Positions 15,088-22,275 of a DNA stretch of 22,275 nucleotides are shown here, piece by piece (the stretch's first letter is position 1; each line of letters starts with the position of its first letter). The notes beneath the pieces were generated by a model that saw only the letters and a list, made by a program, of their open reading frames with translations, searched no databases and was not told the DNA's origin. Source of the DNA: Azospirillum sp. 51_20 (GTDB taxonomy: Bacteria > Pseudomonadota > Alphaproteobacteria > RF32 > CAG-239). The position numbers and the translations under genes were made by a program. Location: the NCBI GenBank assembly GCA_001917175.1, contig MNTV01000029.1, forward strand, positions 1 to 22,275, read 5' to 3'.

Positions 15088-16620
15088 TTTGTTGATTTCA
15101 GGTGTTTTTAGCAACTTATCAAATGGTTTAGTTATTGAAAAACAAAGATTTTTTCTTTCTGTTTTGCAGTCCGATAAGATTAGATTTAAAATATCTCTTT
15201 TTTGCGAAATAATCGGACTTTTTAAGAATTTTCCAACATTTGCAGCGATTTCAGCGATATTTACCAAGGTTTCATCGGTTTCGGTGTCAATCTCAAGGTA
15301 TCTGTCCATATCTTTTTGCAGTTTCTCTTTTTCCAATTCAATTTCAGTTTTGAGTTCATTATACATTTTTTCATCGCATTTGCCTTGAATATATCCACGA
15401 AATAAGGTTTTTATCTGTTCGTCAAGGTCATGCAGCTTTATTGTAATGTCACGTTTAAGATTGGCTGTATTGATATTTTCTTCTTTAAGCCGCTTTTTAA
15501 CTTCCGATTTGATGTTTTTTAACATATCGTCATTGATGTCCATAGGTAAGCAAAGCTCGTTTTCAAGTTGGGCAAGGATTTTTGCTTCATTAACCGGTTT
15601 TTGTGAGCATTTTGAGCGTAATTTATTGCATTTAAGATAATTATAAGAGTGATTTTCGTCTTTTACCTTAGTTTCACAAGTCATTAAACTGCCGCAACAT
15701 CCGCATCTGACTAAACCTGTAAAAATATATTGCTTGTCGCCATAATATAATTTACTCGGCGCCCGTTTCCGTCCTTCCATTGTATCCTGGACAATGCGGA
15801 ATAATTCTTCATCTATCAATCTCGGATAGTTATGCTTATAGGTTTTGCCTTTATTGATAAAGTATCCTATATAAAATGGATTTTTTAAGATATTCTGCAC
15901 CTGAGCGCGACTGATTGTTTTATTTACACGACACATTTTAGAAGATAATCCCAAGGTTCTGGCTAGATTGGTAATGTCTTGCAAGGTTCGTCCGCCTTTG
16001 GCATATTCTTCGAAAAGTCTTTTAACCTTTGGTGCTCTCTCTTCATCTATGATAATATCTGCCGCAGTTGTTTTTGTTTTCGATATATTTAAGTATCCGA
16101 CCGGCGCGCAAGATTGCCATTGTCCGTTTTCTCTTTTATATTCCTGACTTCTGATGACATTATCTCTTAGTGAGCCTACATACATTTTAGCTGATAATAC
16201 TCCCATATCCCAACGCAATATATCAGAAGAGGTGCTATCTTTATGCAAATAAAAGCCTTCTTTATAAAAATGTATCTCTATTCTTCCTTGTTTGCGCAAA
16301 TCATCAAGCTCAACACATTCTTTATAGCCACGCTGCAATCTGTCAACACAATTTACAACAATAGCGGTTTTATGTTTTTGCTGTTTGACATATTCCAACA
16401 TTTCATTAAATTTCAGACGACCGCCTCGCGTTGAACTTTCCACAATAGAGAATTTATCTAAAATCTTAAACTTGCGATTATCGCAGTAATCAATAACCGT
16501 TTTAAGCTGTGCGTCAATAGAAGCGCCTTTTTTCTGTTCCTCCGATGAGACACGGGCAAAAATGACCGCTTGTTTGCATTCTTCATCGGCGATATTTTGA
16601 TATTTGTTTCTTTTTGACAT
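15076..16620 (-). CDS. Large serine recombinase (integrase)
   Basis: A 514-aa site-specific recombinase, probably moving the island. The N-terminal resolvase domain has FARVSSEEQ with nucleophile Ser25 and Arg23, and DRLQRGYKE further on. The recombinase domain follows (APVGYLNI; AQVQNILKNPFYIGYF), then a zinc ribbon (RCGCCGSLMTC...YLKCNKLRSKCSQKP, about 310-345) and a long Lys/Glu-rich coiled coil (about 370-440). All expected parts are present. Its last codons and TAG stop lie inside tRNA-Thr (12-nt overlap). The start has a strong AAAGGAG site. Large serine integrases act on short, non-identical att sites and need a directionality factor for excision; none is recognisable here. Confidence 0.93.
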   Translation of the reverse strand: MSKRNKYQNIADEECKQAVIFARVSSEEQKKGASIDAQLKTVIDYCDNRKFKILDKFSIVESSTRGGRLKFNEMLEYVKQQKHKTAIVVNCVDRLQRGYKECVELDDLRKQGRIEIHFYKEGFYLHKDSTSSDILRWDMGVLSAKMYVGSLRDNVIRSQEYKRENGQWQSCAPVGYLNISKTKTTAADIIIDEERAPKVKRLFEEYAKGGRTLQDITNLARTLGLSSKMCRVNKTISRAQVQNILKNPFYIGYFINKGKTYKHNYPRLIDEELFRIVQDTMEGRKRAPSKLYYGDKQYIFTGLVRCGCCGSLMTCETKVKDENHSYNYLKCNKLRSKCSQKPVNEAKILAQLENELCLPMDINDDMLKNIKSEVKKRLKEENINTANLKRDITIKLHDLDEQIKTLFRGYIQGKCDEKMYNELKTEIELEKEKLQKDMDRYLEIDTETDETLVNIAEIAANVGKFLKSPIISQKRDILNLILSDCKTERKNLCFSITKPFDKLLKTPEINKWCR

Positions 16621-16778
16621 TTTAATACTCCTTTGATTTAAGATAATATGATTATGTCGCGTATTTTGGGAAAAGTACGCGGTTATTTTCAGTTTCAGAT
16701 AACTTTTTTACTAATATTTTACTGATATTTCAGATAACTAACCTAATTTACAAAATAAACGAGGTTGTTTCTTTATGA

Positions 16779-16943
16779 TTAACTGTCATCAATGTCATTT
16801 AATGGATTTTCTGCTTTTTTAGCTTCATAGATAGCTTTGGCACTTAACTTAAAAAATGTGATAAGTTTTTCGACATCATCATCCGTAATATCGGGATAAT
16901 AACGCGACAATTCTTCTTTTATTTTGCTAAATGTATCAGTCAT
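16779..16943 (-). CDS. 54-aa hypothetical protein
   Basis: A short frame in the gap between the two recombinase genes, on their strand: MTDTFSKIKEELSRYYPD..., with the rest charged and helical (DDDVEKLITFFKLSAKAIYEAKKAE) and an acidic end. The composition is that of a real small soluble protein. No good ribosome site is seen; a TATAAT (16948-16953 on the minus strand) ends 4 nt before the ATG. The family is unknown; being next to the integrase, a regulatory or excision-helper role is possible but only a guess. Other sequence in 16621-17044 shows nothing clear. Confidence 0.5.
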   Translation of the reverse strand: MTDTFSKIKEELSRYYPDITDDDVEKLITFFKLSAKAIYEAKKAENPLNDIDDS

Positions 16944-17044
16944 AATAATTATATGTCGGGATCAAATAAAGACGTAAAGCCAAACTTCTTTTTTTATAAA
17001 TTTAAAATTTTATATGTTAACGTATGGTCTTTAATGTCACTACG

Positions 17045-17628
17045 TTACAACATTCTATCAATAAACCGTCGCAACGTGCTTCTCTGAACACCAAGGATTT
17101 TAGCAATTTGGGATTTGGAGATGCCTTTAGCTAGTAAATTTCGCACTCTTCTAGCATTTTTTGAGAGTTTGAGCTTTTTTGATTCTGCGGAAAAGGGACG
17201 TCCGAGCTTTTTTCCTGAAGCCTTAAGATTGGCAAGGGATGATTTTGTACGTTGAGATATTAGGTTTCTCTCTATTTCCGCAGCCAAACCAAAAGCAAAA
17301 GCCAAGACTTTACTTTGTATGTCATTGCCGAGACGGTAGTTTTCTTTCAAAGTCCAGACCTGACAGTTTTTAGATAAACACGTCTCTAAAATTCTCATAA
17401 CTTCCAATAATGACCTGCCTAATCGGGATATTTCACAAGAAATAAGGATGTCATTTTCCTGCAAATCTTCTAATAATTCACCAAGTTTGCGGTTTTTCAG
17501 TGCTTTTCTTGAAGATATTTTTTCCTCAACCCAGTTATCAATATTTAAGTCATGCTTTTTAGCAAACTGTTCAATCTCAAAGTGTTGGTGTTCAAGGGTT
17601 TGCTTAGCCTGTAACCTATAATTGCCAT
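17045..17628 (-). pseudogene. Frameshifted Pin/Hin-type serine recombinase
   Basis: A small resolvase/invertase of about 194 codons. The ATG at 17628 has an AAGGAG site 6 nt upstream and reads MAIIGYRLS, but the rest of the protein (QTLEHQHFEIEQFAKK..., LISCEISRLGRSLLEVMRIL, FAFGLAAEIERNLISQRT, and the C-terminal helix-turn-helix GISKSQIAKILGVQRSTLRRFI) is in the -1 frame. Compared with the family start YARVSTxKQ, one codon after Tyr and about 10 nt after the catalytic Ser are missing. So the catalytic segment is damaged and the gene is probably dead. Such enzymes invert or resolve DNA, often switching surface genes. It is divergent from the broken autotransporter gene. A sequencing error is less likely because the loss is not in a homopolymer run. 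Confidence 0.75.
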
Positions 17629-17846
17629 TGTTTTCTCCTTAAAATTTCTTAAAAATACCGGTCATTTTATTAGAACGATAAAATCAACCGCTTTTTGCAA
17701 GTTTCGCACTTTTTCTTTTTGTAAAAAAATTAAGGAAAAATAATAGTTTGTTTTCTTTTAGTCCGGGATACATCTGTTTTTTAGACAACCGGCTACAATC
17801 GTTGGTTTGTGTATAGTGAAACGGTCTAGCTTGGCTAGATTACAAA

Positions 17847-17864
17847 CTTTAATTGCAATTAAAG
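17847..17864. promoter_or_regulatory. Perfect 18-bp palindrome upstream of the autotransporter
   Basis: CTTTAATTGCAATTAAAG is fully self-complementary and ends 17 nt before the autotransporter ATG. A second dyad, TCTAGC-TTG-GCTAGA, lies at 17825-17839. They may be an operator or part of a recombination site; no second copy was seen. Confidence 0.4.
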
Positions 17865-18369
17865 ATAAGGAATTGAAACTTATGAAGAAAAAACTTTTAA
17901 TTACAACGGCTTTAGTGGCAGCTTTTACGGCAACTAACGCTTATACCATGGAAATAAATACCGATACAGAAATTACAGGCGAAGGACAAGCGATAGAACC
18001 TAACGAAAAACTTATTGTATCAGGCGGGAAATTAGTTGCAACAGATACGCACGTCTATGCAGAAGGGGTTGAAGTTACAGGTGGCACAGTCATTTTAAAT
18101 GACGGAGCCAGTTTAAAAAACGATAATTGGGATGAAAGCTTCAAGAAGAGTCGTGGGAATACAGAGGCGGTAAGTTTGAAATGACCGGCGGTAATCTCAT
18201 TGTTAACGATTCCGAAAACTATATTGAAGGCGGAGATGTTAGCATTAGCGCTGGTACTGTTGATATTGCCGAAGGTGCAACATTGCAGACGGCAGCTACA
18301 TTAATCCCATCAGGTCTTTCTCCTGAAGAGGGTGATGATGCAATGGCTGGTGAAGTTGCAGTAATTAAA

Positions 18370-18598
18370 CTCACAGATGAAGGAACAATTGCACACTTGT
18401 TTCTGACGTTTCCGGTAACGGTAATTTAAATGTTAAATCCTCAAGCGCGTTGGTTGACGGTGATGTTTCCGGCTCTAACCTGACTTTTGAAGCCGACCAT
18501 TCTTTAAGCAAACTTGTTTCCGGCACAATCGGCGATTTGGCTTCTCTGAATGTCAATAAAGGTACTTTGACTTATGACAAGCAAACCGGTAAAATCGG
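18370..18598 (+). repeat. Internal duplication, copy A
   Basis: 229 bp that match 19236-19474 closely, in the same direction, with a 10-nt gap after ACAATT. It encodes the LTDEGTI...VSGNGNLNV...DGDVSGSNLTFEADHS module of the passenger. Confidence 0.85.
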
Positions 18599-19235
18599 AA
18601 ACATGGAGATTTCTCAAGATGCAGGTCTTAAAGTTGAAAATTTTGTACAAGATGCAGATTCTAAAGATGAAAATTCTGTACGAGCGGATAATTTTACATC
18701 TGACGGTAATATTATGTTAAGCGGTAGCGAAGGAAGCTCCGACATTACAGTTCAAAATGCACTCAATATCACAGGAGGAAGCGTGACTGCTCTAAACGGT
18801 GACCTTGAAAGCTTTGATACCGTTAATATTAGTGGCGGTACCTTGGATATGAAAAATGAAAGTGATATAACCGGTTTAAAAGGTGTTAACATCAACGGTG
18901 GCAGTATTACAGTTGATAATGGAGAAATTTGGTCACTCGGAGATATTAACTTTAATGGTGGTAATGTCAAAATTGACAATATGGGGGTCGTTTCTACTTC
19001 TGTTGATGGTCTGGATTCCGTGTTTGGAGAGCAGAGTGAACCTGCGACAGCCGGAAATATTAATATTACCAAAGGTACAGTAATTGCAGGAAATACTGTG
19101 TTTTTAACAAAAGGGAAAATTTCCGTTTCCGGGAAAGGTGTGTTGGATATTGAAGCCGGAAAAACGATGTACACATCTAAAGAAACGATACCTGACGGAA
19201 ATGAAGTTGTTATTACCAACAAAGGTGAAATTAGC

Positions 19236-19474
19236 CTTACGGATGAAGGAACAATTAACCTCTCTGGCATGTTAGTTTCTGATGTATCCGGCAACGGTAA
19301 CTTAAATGTTAAAATCTCTAGTGCATTGGTTGACGGTGATGTTTCCGGCTCTAACCTGACTTTTGAGGCTGACCATTCCTTAAGCAAGGCATTTTCGGGT
19401 ACAATCGGTGACTTGGCTTCTCTGAATGTCAACAAAGGCACTCTGACTTATGACAAACAAACCGGTAAAATCGG
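19236..19474 (+). repeat. Internal duplication, copy B
   Basis: The 239-bp intact copy of the passenger module. It lies 866 bp from copy A, and recombination between the two would delete an in-between segment of the passenger. Confidence 0.85.
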
Positions 19475-20920
19475 TAATCTGAATGTTGCCGGTGGTTTGG
19501 ATATCAGCACCAATACGGTTAATGCGACAAATGTTGAATTTGCCGATAACTCCAATCTGGCTTTGCGCGTGGCGGCTACTGACAACTACGGTAAAATCAA
19601 TGCGGATAAAATTGGTATCGGTAATGAAACAACCATAAAAATTACGCTTGATAATGGTGTGGTTGGAAGTGAAGGCAAAACCTTTAAATTCTTAAATAGC
19701 GGAAACATTGACGGTAAATTTACCAACCAGATTGCGGGAAATGGCCGTTATGATATTGTTCAGAATAAAGACGGTTCGTTTAATGTTACTCAGAAAGATA
19801 CGACGGCTTCCGATGTTGTTGCCGAGGCTGGCGGTACGGCTTCTAATGCCGCAACGGCCGAAGCTTGGGAAACAATTAACAATTCGTCAAACGTAAGCGC
19901 ACAAGCTAAAGCTGTTTCTACGGCAATTTATGACCTGTCGCAAGAAACTTCTGCCGCCGGTAAAAAAGCTTATGTCGACGCTTTGACAGCCGTGGCTCCG
20001 GAAGTTGCACCGATGGTTCAGAAGACACAGACTGAAACTGCCAACCAGGTATTCGGAGCAGTCAGCACTCGTTTAACCGGCGGTTCAATCTCAACAGGTT
20101 CTGAGGGTATGTCATCCGGCGATAGCAATCCTGACGCGGCTGTCTGGGTTCAGGGTATGTTTAACAAATCTAAGCTGGACGATACTTCCAAAGCCAAGGG
20201 TTTTGACGCGGATTCTAACGGTGTTGCTCTCGGTATTGAAAAATTCGTTAATAAAGATGTCAAAGTCGGTGCCGGTTATGCTTATACCAATACTGACATT
20301 GACGGTCACCGCTATTTTGTATGGCGAATATAAACCGTCTAACTGGTACGTTAACGGTATCGCAACCTATGGCTGGTCTGATTATTCCGAAGATAAAAAC
20401 GTTGCCGGAGTTGGTGTAAAAGCCGACTACGATGTTGAAACATTCGGTTTGCAGGCTATGACCGGTTATGACATGCAGGTTAAAGGCTTTGGTTTCACTC
20501 CGGAAGCCGGATTGCGTTATGTCCATATTAAACAAGACGCTTATAAAGATTCTGCCGACCAGAAAGTCTCCGGCAACAACAGCGATATCCTGACCGGTGT
20601 TATCGGTGCGAAAGTCAGCAAAAACTTTGAATTGTCCAATGGTATGAATATTAAGCCGGAAGCCCGCATTGCCGCAACTTATGACCTGTTTAACGATGAT
20701 GTTAATTCAGTCGTAACCTTGGCTAACGGTTCGGCCTATGCGGTTAACGGCGAAGCCCTTGACCGTTTCGGTATGGAGTTTGGTGCCGGTGTAACTGCTG
20801 AGCTTAACTCTCAGGTTGAGCTGTCTCTTGGCTATGAGGGTAAATTCCGTGAGGACTACCAAGACCACACAGGTTTGATTAATGCTAAATATAAATTTTA
20901 GTCTTTAACATTCCTTTGCT

Positions 20921-20958
20921 AAAAAGCGCTTCGGGAGAAATTTCGGAGCGTTTTTTTT
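20921..20958 (+). terminator. Terminator of the autotransporter gene
   Basis: A hairpin of ten pairs including wobbles (CGCTTCGGGA with TTTCGGAGCG) around a GAAA tetraloop, preceded by five A and followed by eight T. It lies 20 nt after the autotransporter stop. Confidence 0.85.
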
Positions 20959-21127
20959 ATTTTACAAACGACTTATTGTCACAACTGTCATCAAGTTAAG
21001 CGCTTGTTTTTGTTTTAAATTCCCAAATCGTAGCAAAATTCATTGGTTTTGAGAGTTTTTAGGGCTCGCGGATGTGATTTTTCCCGACATAATGAAACTG
21101 TAAATAACGCAAATATAGGAGATTACA

Positions 21128-21271
21128 ATGTATTTTATCGAATTGAGATATACCAACGGAAAGATTGTCAGAATGCCGGAGCCTTATATTTCTTGGCAGG
21201 AAGCTTACAAAGTCCTTTTGGACAGGTATGCAGCCAAACCGTATTACACCGCAAGCATTGTATCCGAATAA
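21128..21271 (+). CDS. 47-aa hypothetical protein
   Basis: MYFIELRYTNGKIVRMPEP begins this small protein; it goes on with a Trp/Tyr-rich middle (SWQEAYKVLLDRYAAK) and ends ASIVSE. An ideal AGGAG lies 6 nt before the ATG. The stop is 16 nt before the next start, so it opens a three-gene cluster. The pattern (short strand, turn, helix) suggests a small soluble fold, but I know no function. The 20959-21127 gap ahead of it shows no clear promoter. Confidence 0.65.
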   Translation: MYFIELRYTNGKIVRMPEPYISWQEAYKVLLDRYAAKPYYTASIVSE

Positions 21272-21287
21272 TGAAAGGGAATTTAAG

Positions 21288-21545
21288 ATGTTGAAGAATT
21301 TTGAAAACTGGCTTTTGGAGCAAAATTACAGCGCCAGCACCTCCGCGGACTATATGGGACGGATTGAGAGATTATGCCGGAAAGAAGAATTCACGCTTGC
21401 CTATTTGGTTGAAAATATTACTTCTATCTTGCCACAATATGAAACTACCGGCGAAAAATCAAGTTATGGAAAAAGAAGTCATACATCCGTTCGTCAAGCT
21501 TTGAGACGTTTCAAGATGTTTCTTGCAGCCGAAAAACTGGCTTAG
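21288..21545 (+). CDS. Small SAM-like core-binding domain protein
   Basis: 85 aa, starting MLKNFENWLLEQNYSASTSADYMGRI. The helix pattern resembles the N-terminal core-binding (SAM-like) domain of tyrosine recombinases (FENWL...SxxTxxxYxxxI...), but there is no catalytic domain after it. It could be a free-standing DNA-binding relic or a genuine small accessory protein. The frame extends upstream to 21165, but the ATG at 21288 fits better: GGGA lies about 8 nt upstream and it begins after the stop of the 47-aa gene. It lies 9 nt before the DUF3768 gene, so it is in the same operon. Confidence 0.65.
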   Translation: MLKNFENWLLEQNYSASTSADYMGRIERLCRKEEFTLAYLVENITSILPQYETTGEKSSYGKRSHTSVRQALRRFKMFLAAEKLA

Positions 21546-21554
21546 AGGTATGTC

Positions 21555-21872
21555 ATGACAGATATTAAAACCTTAAATGACAATCTTAGGAAGAGTTTTA
21601 TTGGCGGCAGAGTTATCTTAACCCAAGGTATCAATGCCAAAATGCCAAGAGATATTGCAAGGATTTTAGCAAAAGTCAGGAATTTTAACAATTTTACTAA
21701 AGATAACGATCCATACGGAGAACATGATTTTGGAAGTTTTGACTATAATGGCGAAAAGATATATTGGAAAATCGATTATTATGACAAGAGTTATTGCTAT
21801 TTATCAGAGAATCCTGCCAATCTTGATATAACAAACAGAGTCTTAACCGTTATGCTTGCAGATGAGTATTAA
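21555..21872 (+). CDS. DUF3768 family protein
   Basis: 105 aa of a family with unknown function that is common on alphaproteobacterial plasmids and integrated elements. Recognisable features are GGRVILTQGI (17-26), the central FTKDNDPYGEHDFGSFDYNGEKIYWKIDYYD block and the C-terminal TNRVLTVMLADEY. It is complete. AGAGG precedes the ATG. It closes the small-gene cluster and its stop is part of a terminator hairpin. Its presence supports a mobile origin of this segment. Confidence 0.85.
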   Translation: MTDIKTLNDNLRKSFIGGRVILTQGINAKMPRDIARILAKVRNFNNFTKDNDPYGEHDFGSFDYNGEKIYWKIDYYDKSYCYLSENPANLDITNRVLTVMLADEY

Positions 21873-21930
21873 AAGATAAGAATCCGAAAATCAGCCCGAT
21901 TTGATTGGTTTCAGGTCGGGCTTATCTTTT
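21871..21930 (+). terminator. Terminator of the small-gene cluster
   Basis: AAAAGATAAG (21871-21880) pairs with CTTATCTTTT (21921-21930), with an inner GCCCGA/TCGGGC pairing. It starts at the DUF3768 stop codon. The following 21931-22056 has no feature I can support. Confidence 0.75.
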
Positions 21931-22056
21931 ACTTCTTTTTCTAAATCCGCTTGTTTCTGGGTTGTTTATGACGCAATGGGATAGTTTTTTAATAATCTTA
22001 GTGATTTACTAACCAGTAGTATTTTATCTTATATGTAAAATTATTTGAGGTATGCT

Positions 22057-22275
22057 ATGGAAAAAGAAACTCCACCTAAAGGTGAAATTGTTATATATAC
22101 CAGTGCAGATGGTAAAATATCACTTGATGCTAAATTGGAAAATGAAACAATTTGGCTTACTCAGGATATGATGGCCAAGCTGTTTGAAACGACGCCTCAA
22201 AACATCACAATGCATATAAAAAACATCTATGAAGATGAGGAATTGGAACAAAATTCAACTTGTAAGGATTTCTTA
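22057..22275 (+). CDS. RhuM-family protein, N-terminal part
   Basis: The first 73 codons of a gene that runs off the window. After a short charged start comes GEIVIYTSADGKISLDAKLE, then NETIWLTQDMMAKLFETTP and QNITMHIKNIYEDEELEQNS, which match the N-terminal region of RhuM (named 'virulence protein' from Salmonella islands; function not settled). The WLTQ...LFETT...NIxxHIKNI part looks like a helix-turn-helix. A GAGG lies 7 nt before the ATG. Such genes are frequent cargo in genomic islands and near restriction or Fic-type genes, so the island probably goes on to the right. Confidence 0.8.
   Translation, partial: MEKETPPKGEIVIYTSADGKISLDAKLENETIWLTQDMMAKLFETTPQNITMHIKNIYEDEELEQNSTCKDFL

Larger units (their letters stand above)
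17882..20901 (+). pseudogene. Autotransporter adhesin, broken by three frame changes
   Basis: Signal peptide MKKKLLITTALVAAFTATNA, then a long Gly/Asn/Thr-rich beta-helix passenger (units such as VTGGTVILNDGASL, GGKFEMTGGNLIVND, VNISGGTLDMKNESDITGL), then a C-terminal autotransporter barrel starting near 20140 (AAVWVQGMFNKSKLDD) and ending INAKYKF with terminal Phe. The reading frame changes near 18140-18165, at 18391-18396 and near 20305-20311. The second change is a 10-nt loss compared with the internal duplicate at 19236; the third removes barrel residues between NTDIDGH and TAILYGEYKP. Restored, it would be about 1000 aa. AAGGA lies 10 nt before the ATG. Unless the assembly is wrong, only truncated products are made. 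Confidence 0.85.

Noticed and set aside
17018..17047. Hairpin TAACGTA/TACGTTA at the end of the invertase pseudogene as terminator
   Set aside because: Seven pairs with a 16-nt loop and no T tract directly after it.
21043..21294. 83-codon plus-strand frame
   Set aside because: It overlaps the 47-aa gene, which has an ideal ribosome site; this frame has none and a Cys/Arg-rich odd composition.
15088..22275. Second attachment site copying the tRNA-Thr 3' end
   Set aside because: Reading for the GCTAGCGGCACCA segment found no further copy in the window.

Overview
The window looks like chromosome of a Gram-negative, probably gut-associated alphaproteobacterium. The evidence is indirect: signal peptides and outer-membrane barrels ending in Phe, Shine-Dalgarno starts, sigma70-type promoters, a CCA-encoding tRNA gene, and a DUF3768 gene of a type common in alphaproteobacterial mobile DNA. 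The species cannot be read from the sequence. The left 15 kb is moderately GC-rich and compact. From tRNA-Thr onward the DNA is clearly AT-richer and carries mobile-element genes.

Left part (1-14040). A minus-strand pair encodes a family 2 glycosyltransferase and a large fusion of a ferredoxin/FrhB-type oxidoreductase with a polysaccharide pyruvyl transferase, so probably surface-glycan work. Its upstream region is bounded by near-perfect 21-bp inverted repeats, making it a candidate invertible promoter. Next is a tight minus-strand operon murF-nrdR-nusB-def-fmt-small membrane protein, with several 4-nt start/stop overlaps. A WG-repeat-like lipoprotein gene with its own consensus promoter and strong terminator follows. 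Then come an aldo/keto reductase (minus), a small outer-membrane beta-barrel protein (plus), a large secreted beta-helix-type protein (plus), and a minus-strand pair of a small membrane protein and a ROK sugar kinase.

Middle (14041-15087). About 1 kb has no convincing gene. It holds a pyrimidine-rich tandem repeat of about 288 bp (two full copies and a partial third) and then tRNA-Thr(GGT) with its promoter.

Right part (15076-22275). A genomic island appears to start inside the 3' end of tRNA-Thr. The stop codon of a large serine recombinase lies within the tRNA gene, the usual arrangement of an integrated element whose attachment site is the tRNA 3' end. The island carries a tiny conserved-looking ORF, a frameshifted Pin/Hin-type recombinase, a large autotransporter adhesin broken by three frame changes, a cluster of small accessory genes (47-aa protein, solo SAM-like core-binding protein, DUF3768 protein) and the start of a RhuM-family gene cut by the window edge. 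No second attachment site was seen, so the island probably runs past the window.

No single wholly new system is proven. The strongest leads are the inverted-repeat-flanked promoter of the glycan operon, the tRNA-overlapping recombinase, the 288-bp repeat array, and the parallel decay of an invertase and an adjacent adhesin.
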